A stretch of 7,775 nucleotides of DNA, taken from contig CAIYTL010000001.1 of the NCBI GenBank assembly GCA_903929105.1, positions 1-7,775 of the forward strand, written 5' to 3'. A program made the position numbers and the translations under genes. The notes beneath the pieces were generated by a model. The model had not been told where the DNA came from and did no database searches. It saw only the letters and a list, made by a program, of their open reading frames with translations. The stretch comes from an uncultured Micrococcales bacterium. Its GTDB lineage: Bacteria > Actinomycetota > Actinomycetes > Actinomycetales > Microbacteriaceae. Shown one piece after another: positions 6,777 to 7,775 of the stretch (position 1 is its first letter; the number at the start of each line of letters is the position of its first letter).

Positions 6777-7397
6777 GTGAGCAAACTCTATTTTCGATAT
6801 GGCGCTATGAACAGCGGCAAGAGCACGGCATTGCTGCAGGCAGCCTACAACTACGAGGAGCGCTCGCAAGTCGTGCTAATTGCCAAGCCCTCAATCGACA
6901 TTCGTGGCGATAAGGCGATTGTTTCACGGCTTGGTGTGACGCGCGAAGTAGATTTTCTGGTTGTGCCTGAGGCCGACCTGCGTAAAGATTTCGCCGACTA
7001 CTCGAAGATTGCCCTCGAGCGCACTGGCAAGCCGGTAGCCTGCCTATTGATTGATGAAGCCCAGTTTCTGACGCCTGAACAGGTTGATCAGGCCATGCAA
7101 GTCGCTGTATTAGACGGAGTGCCGGTCTTGGCTTATGGAATTCGTGGTGACTTCTTGACCAAGGGGTTCCCAGGAAGCCTTCGCTTGCTTGAGGTGGCTC
7201 ACAGCATCGAAGAGCTAAAGACTATTTGCCGTTGCGGGCGCAAAGCGCTCTTCAACGCACGACTTGTGGACTCAAGGTTTGTTTTTGCAGGCGATCAAGT
7301 AGCCATTGACGGTTTCGACGTTACGTATGAATCGCTTTGCGCCGGTTGCTATTTGCGAGAGCAAGCAAACGCGAATCATGACTCGCAACTTGGCTAA
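6777..7397 (+). CDS. tdk: Thymidine kinase, type II (TK1-like)
   Basis: Phosphorylates thymidine to dTMP with ATP in the pyrimidine salvage pathway. From the GTG at 6777 the protein has 206 residues, the usual size. The P-loop GAMNSGKST is at residues 9-17 and the Walker-B-like LIDEAQFL at 91-98, with Glu94 as the likely catalytic base. The structural zinc site has four cysteines: CRC at 151-153 and CAGC at 188-191. The ELKTICRCGRKA segment and the nucleoside-binding lasso before CAGC are typical. The GTG start makes the N terminus (M-S-K-L-Y-F) line up with E. coli Tdk (MAQLYF). An ATG at 6756 (213 residues) or a TTG at 6753 would add 7-8 residues not seen in that enzyme. None of the three has a convincing ribosome binding site, so the start is the uncertain part. 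It is divergent from the DUF3145 gene and followed closely by an amidohydrolase gene. Confidence 0.93.
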   Translation: MSKLYFRYGAMNSGKSTALLQAAYNYEERSQVVLIAKPSIDIRGDKAIVSRLGVTREVDFLVVPEADLRKDFADYSKIALERTGKPVACLLIDEAQFLTPEQVDQAMQVAVLDGVPVLAYGIRGDFLTKGFPGSLRLLEVAHSIEELKTICRCGRKALFNARLVDSRFVFAGDQVAIDGFDVTYESLCAGCYLREQANANHDSQLG

Positions 7398-7404
7398 CCC
7401 AAAA

Positions 7405-7775
7405 ATGGGCGAAGCGCCGGTGGCGAAAGGTTTCGTCGACAGACACTGTCATCCGTTATTCGCAGCCCGTGAAATGGCAGCTCTAAGTTTGAGTCACTGC
7501 AATAGCCTGCAAGACATTCAGCACGCTCTCACCCAGCACCTCGCCCACTACCCAGAAATTCAATGGTTAGATGCAACACCTTTTGATCGTTCAATCTCTG
7601 AAGAGTTCGCGGCCAGCGTGCTCGACGAGGTTTCGGCTGATATTCCAATCACTCTTCATTCAACGGACCATCACGCTCTGTGGGTGAACACCGCCGCTCT
7701 AAAGAAGGCTGGGCTGCTTGAGAGTGTACCTAAGCTCAGTGACGGAATCATTCAAACTGACGCCAGCGGCGCACC
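7405..7775 (+). CDS. Amidohydrolase, Amidohydro_3/YtcJ-like (3'-partial, short N terminus)
   Basis: The frame is open to the window edge; 123 full codons are visible. The segment GFVDRHCHP (residues 9-17) is the family's metal-binding His-x-His (His14, His16). THE block TLHSTDHHALWVNTAALKKAG (about 83-103) is the hallmark following region, where the family usually has DGHALWVNSAAL. Such enzymes are metal-dependent hydrolases of cyclic amides, amides or related bonds; the substrate cannot be inferred. The ATG at 7405 is 7 bases after the tdk stop. Another in-frame ATG at 7378 overlaps the tdk end; neither has a clear ribosome binding site. Either way only about 13-22 residues precede His-x-His, where I would expect some 50-60, including the first strands of the small beta domain. 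Upstream codons back to the stop at 7300-7302 encode nothing resembling that domain. It may be a short-form subfamily or a truncated gene. Confidence 0.75.
   Translation, partial: MGEAPVAKGFVDRHCHPLFAAREMAALSLSHCNSLQDIQHALTQHLAHYPEIQWLDATPFDRSISEEFAASVLDEVSADIPITLHSTDHHALWVNTAALKKAGLLESVPKLSDGIIQTDASGA

Noticed and set aside
7378..7404. ATG at 7378 as amidohydrolase start, overlapping tdk by 20 bases
   Set aside because: Possible, but it adds nine residues without family resemblance and has no ribosome binding site at useful distance. I kept it only as an alternative.
1..7775. Mobile elements, CRISPR array, tRNA or rRNA genes
   Set aside because: I saw no repeated spaced units, transposase motifs, long terminal inverted repeats or cloverleaf-like sequence; nearly all bases are accounted for by housekeeping genes.

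Overview
The window comes from an actinobacterium, most likely the family Microbacteriaceae. The gene order aceE-fabD-fabH-acpP-fabF followed by a DUF3145 gene, the homodimeric-type pyruvate dehydrogenase E1, and an acyl carrier protein whose carrier serine sits in an Asp-Ser-Ile motif all point there. By eye the base composition is only a little above 50% G+C and leucine CTA codons are common, which is unusual for that phylum. It would suit a small-genome freshwater lineage such as the Luna cluster (Rhodoluna, Aquiluna). That placement is inference from the sequence alone.

Positions 1-6116 form one rightward block. The 3' part of aceE (pyruvate to acetyl-CoA, E1 step) runs with a 1-base gap into fabD (malonyl-ACP supply). 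After it come fabH (initiating condensation), acpP (acyl carrier) and fabF (elongating condensation), with gaps of 15, 38 and 5 bases. The block links production of acetyl-CoA to initiation and elongation of type II fatty acid synthesis. The reductases, the dehydratase and acetyl-CoA carboxylase are not here. There is no regulator gene between aceE and fabD. The acpP gene has by far the best ribosome binding site, while fabF starts with TTG, which suggests protein amounts are set at translation.

Positions 6113-6655 on the minus strand encode a DUF3145 protein of unknown function. Its stop codon overlaps that of fabF inside an imperfect hairpin. It has a convincing sigma70-type promoter of its own (6716-6744), a perfect dyad in its leader (6676-6695) and a clear ribosome binding site that fixes the start at 6655.

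Divergent from it, on the plus strand, lies a type II thymidine kinase gene (tdk, about 6777-7397), which may be read from a leaderless GTG start. It is followed by the 5' part of an Amidohydro_3/YtcJ-like amidohydrolase that runs off the right edge and appears to lack the usual N-terminal strands before its metal-binding His-x-His.

Most of the window is core metabolism. I see no phage, insertion sequence, CRISPR array, tRNA, rRNA or clearly new multi-gene system. The points most worth a second look are the DUF3145 gene with its control region, the short amidohydrolase N terminus, and the tdk start. No stretch of 300 bases or more lacks a gene; the longest gap is the roughly 120-base divergent region 6656-6776, described through its sites.
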